A stretch of DNA of 5,006 bases from Anaerolineae bacterium. GTDB taxonomy: Bacteria; Chloroflexota; Anaerolineae; Aggregatilineales; Phototrophicaceae. Numbering within the stretch: position 1 is the first letter of the stretch; every line of letters begins with the position of its first letter. Below the pieces are notes generated by a model. It was not told the origin of the DNA. It made no database searches and saw only the letters and a program-made list of their open reading frames with translations. Of the stretch, positions 4,761 through 5,006 are shown piece after piece. The position numbers were made by a program, and so were the translations under genes. The stretch is taken from assembly GCA_014379235.1 (NCBI GenBank), contig JACMMD010001151.1, forward strand, positions 1 through 5,006, given 5' to 3'.

Positions 4761-5006
4761 AGGGACAGGGAAAAAGGCTTATCACAAGGGTACAAAGGGA
4801 CGAGACACAGGGAAAAAGATTTACCGCAGGGATGCAGAGGTGCAGAGATGCAGGGAAAAAGACTTAACACAGGGGTACAGAGGGACGAGAGACACAGGGA
4901 AAATGAATTTATTGGGAAAGAAAAAGACTTACCGCAGGGATGCAGGGATGCAGAGATGCAGGGAAAATTCAAAGGCTTATCACAAAGGTACAAAGGGTCA
5001 AAGGTA
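4761..5006. repeat. Alternating tandem repeats of two types upstream of the dehydrogenase gene
   Basis: This gene-free stretch is built from two unit types of about 42 bp in the order X-Y-X-Y-X. X units start GGCTTATCACAAGGGTACAA or GACTTAACACAGGGGTACAG and are at 4776-4817, 4861-4903 and 4974-5006 (the last cut by the window edge). Y units contain ACCGCAGGGATGCAG followed by further ATGCAG-like steps and are at 4818-4860 and 4926-4967. Most units end in CAGGGAAAA(A). A short tail of the same kind lies at 4761-4775, and 4904-4925 breaks the series with AT-rich sequence. The Y units themselves hold smaller ATGCAG(G/A)G steps. An open frame through the array translates to Cys/Pro/Leu/Ser-rich repeats and is not a gene. 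Spacers are not unique, so this is not CRISPR. Confidence 0.8.

Noticed and set aside
4739..4993. 84-codon open frame on the minus strand, Cys/Pro/Leu/Ser-rich
   Set aside because: It is a translation of the X/Y tandem repeats (recurring CISA.LHPCGKSFS) and overlaps the dehydrogenase start. There is no sign of a real protein.
4761..5006. Regular repeats considered as a CRISPR array
   Set aside because: The intervals between repeats are themselves repeats of the other type, with no unique spacers, and no cas gene is present.

Overview
The window looks like accessory or lightly organised chromosomal DNA from a free-living bacterium, most likely a member of Chloroflexota. That guess rests on three things: a PemK/MazF toxin with a non-AbrB partner of a kind I associate with Chloroflexota and cyanobacteria, a family 1 sugar-binding protein, and intergenic spaces full of short palindromic and tandem repeats. 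No 16S rRNA or marker gene is present, so the taxonomy is an inference. Six genes are supported and all lie on the minus strand. The long plus-strand open frames are antisense shadows of them.

In transcription order (right to left) the layout is as follows. 4743-5006 is a gene-free leader made of two alternating tandem repeat types. 3927-4742 encodes a complete classical short-chain dehydrogenase/reductase. 3596-3856 and 3271-3627 encode a small antitoxin-like protein and a PemK/MazF-type toxin with overlapping reading frames. 3175-3270 is a short spacer with a hairpin and a 14-bp near-duplication. 2134-3174 encodes a stand-alone MetE-like (cobalamin-independent methionine synthase catalytic domain) methyltransferase. 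1834-2133 is a 300-bp spacer made mostly of mosaic palindromic repeats. 790-1833 encodes a protein I do not recognise, with a duplicated helical N-terminal part and a Cys-rich C-terminal part. 638-789 is a spacer with four small hairpins. 1-637 encodes the N-terminal 212 residues of an ABC-transporter solute-binding protein that continues past the window edge.

How the genes work together is only partly readable. The toxin and antitoxin form one coupled unit. The dehydrogenase (acidic residue after the second beta strand, so probably NAD-linked, with a C-terminal end like polyol or acetoin dehydrogenases) and the solute-binding protein would fit uptake and oxidation of a sugar or polyol, but they are 3.3 kb apart with repeats between them. 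The MetE-like enzyme and the unknown Cys-rich protein are neighbours and could form a methyl- or thiol-chemistry pair; this is the most interesting hypothesis here, and it is not proven by the sequence. I see no CRISPR array, tRNA, rRNA or transposase gene.
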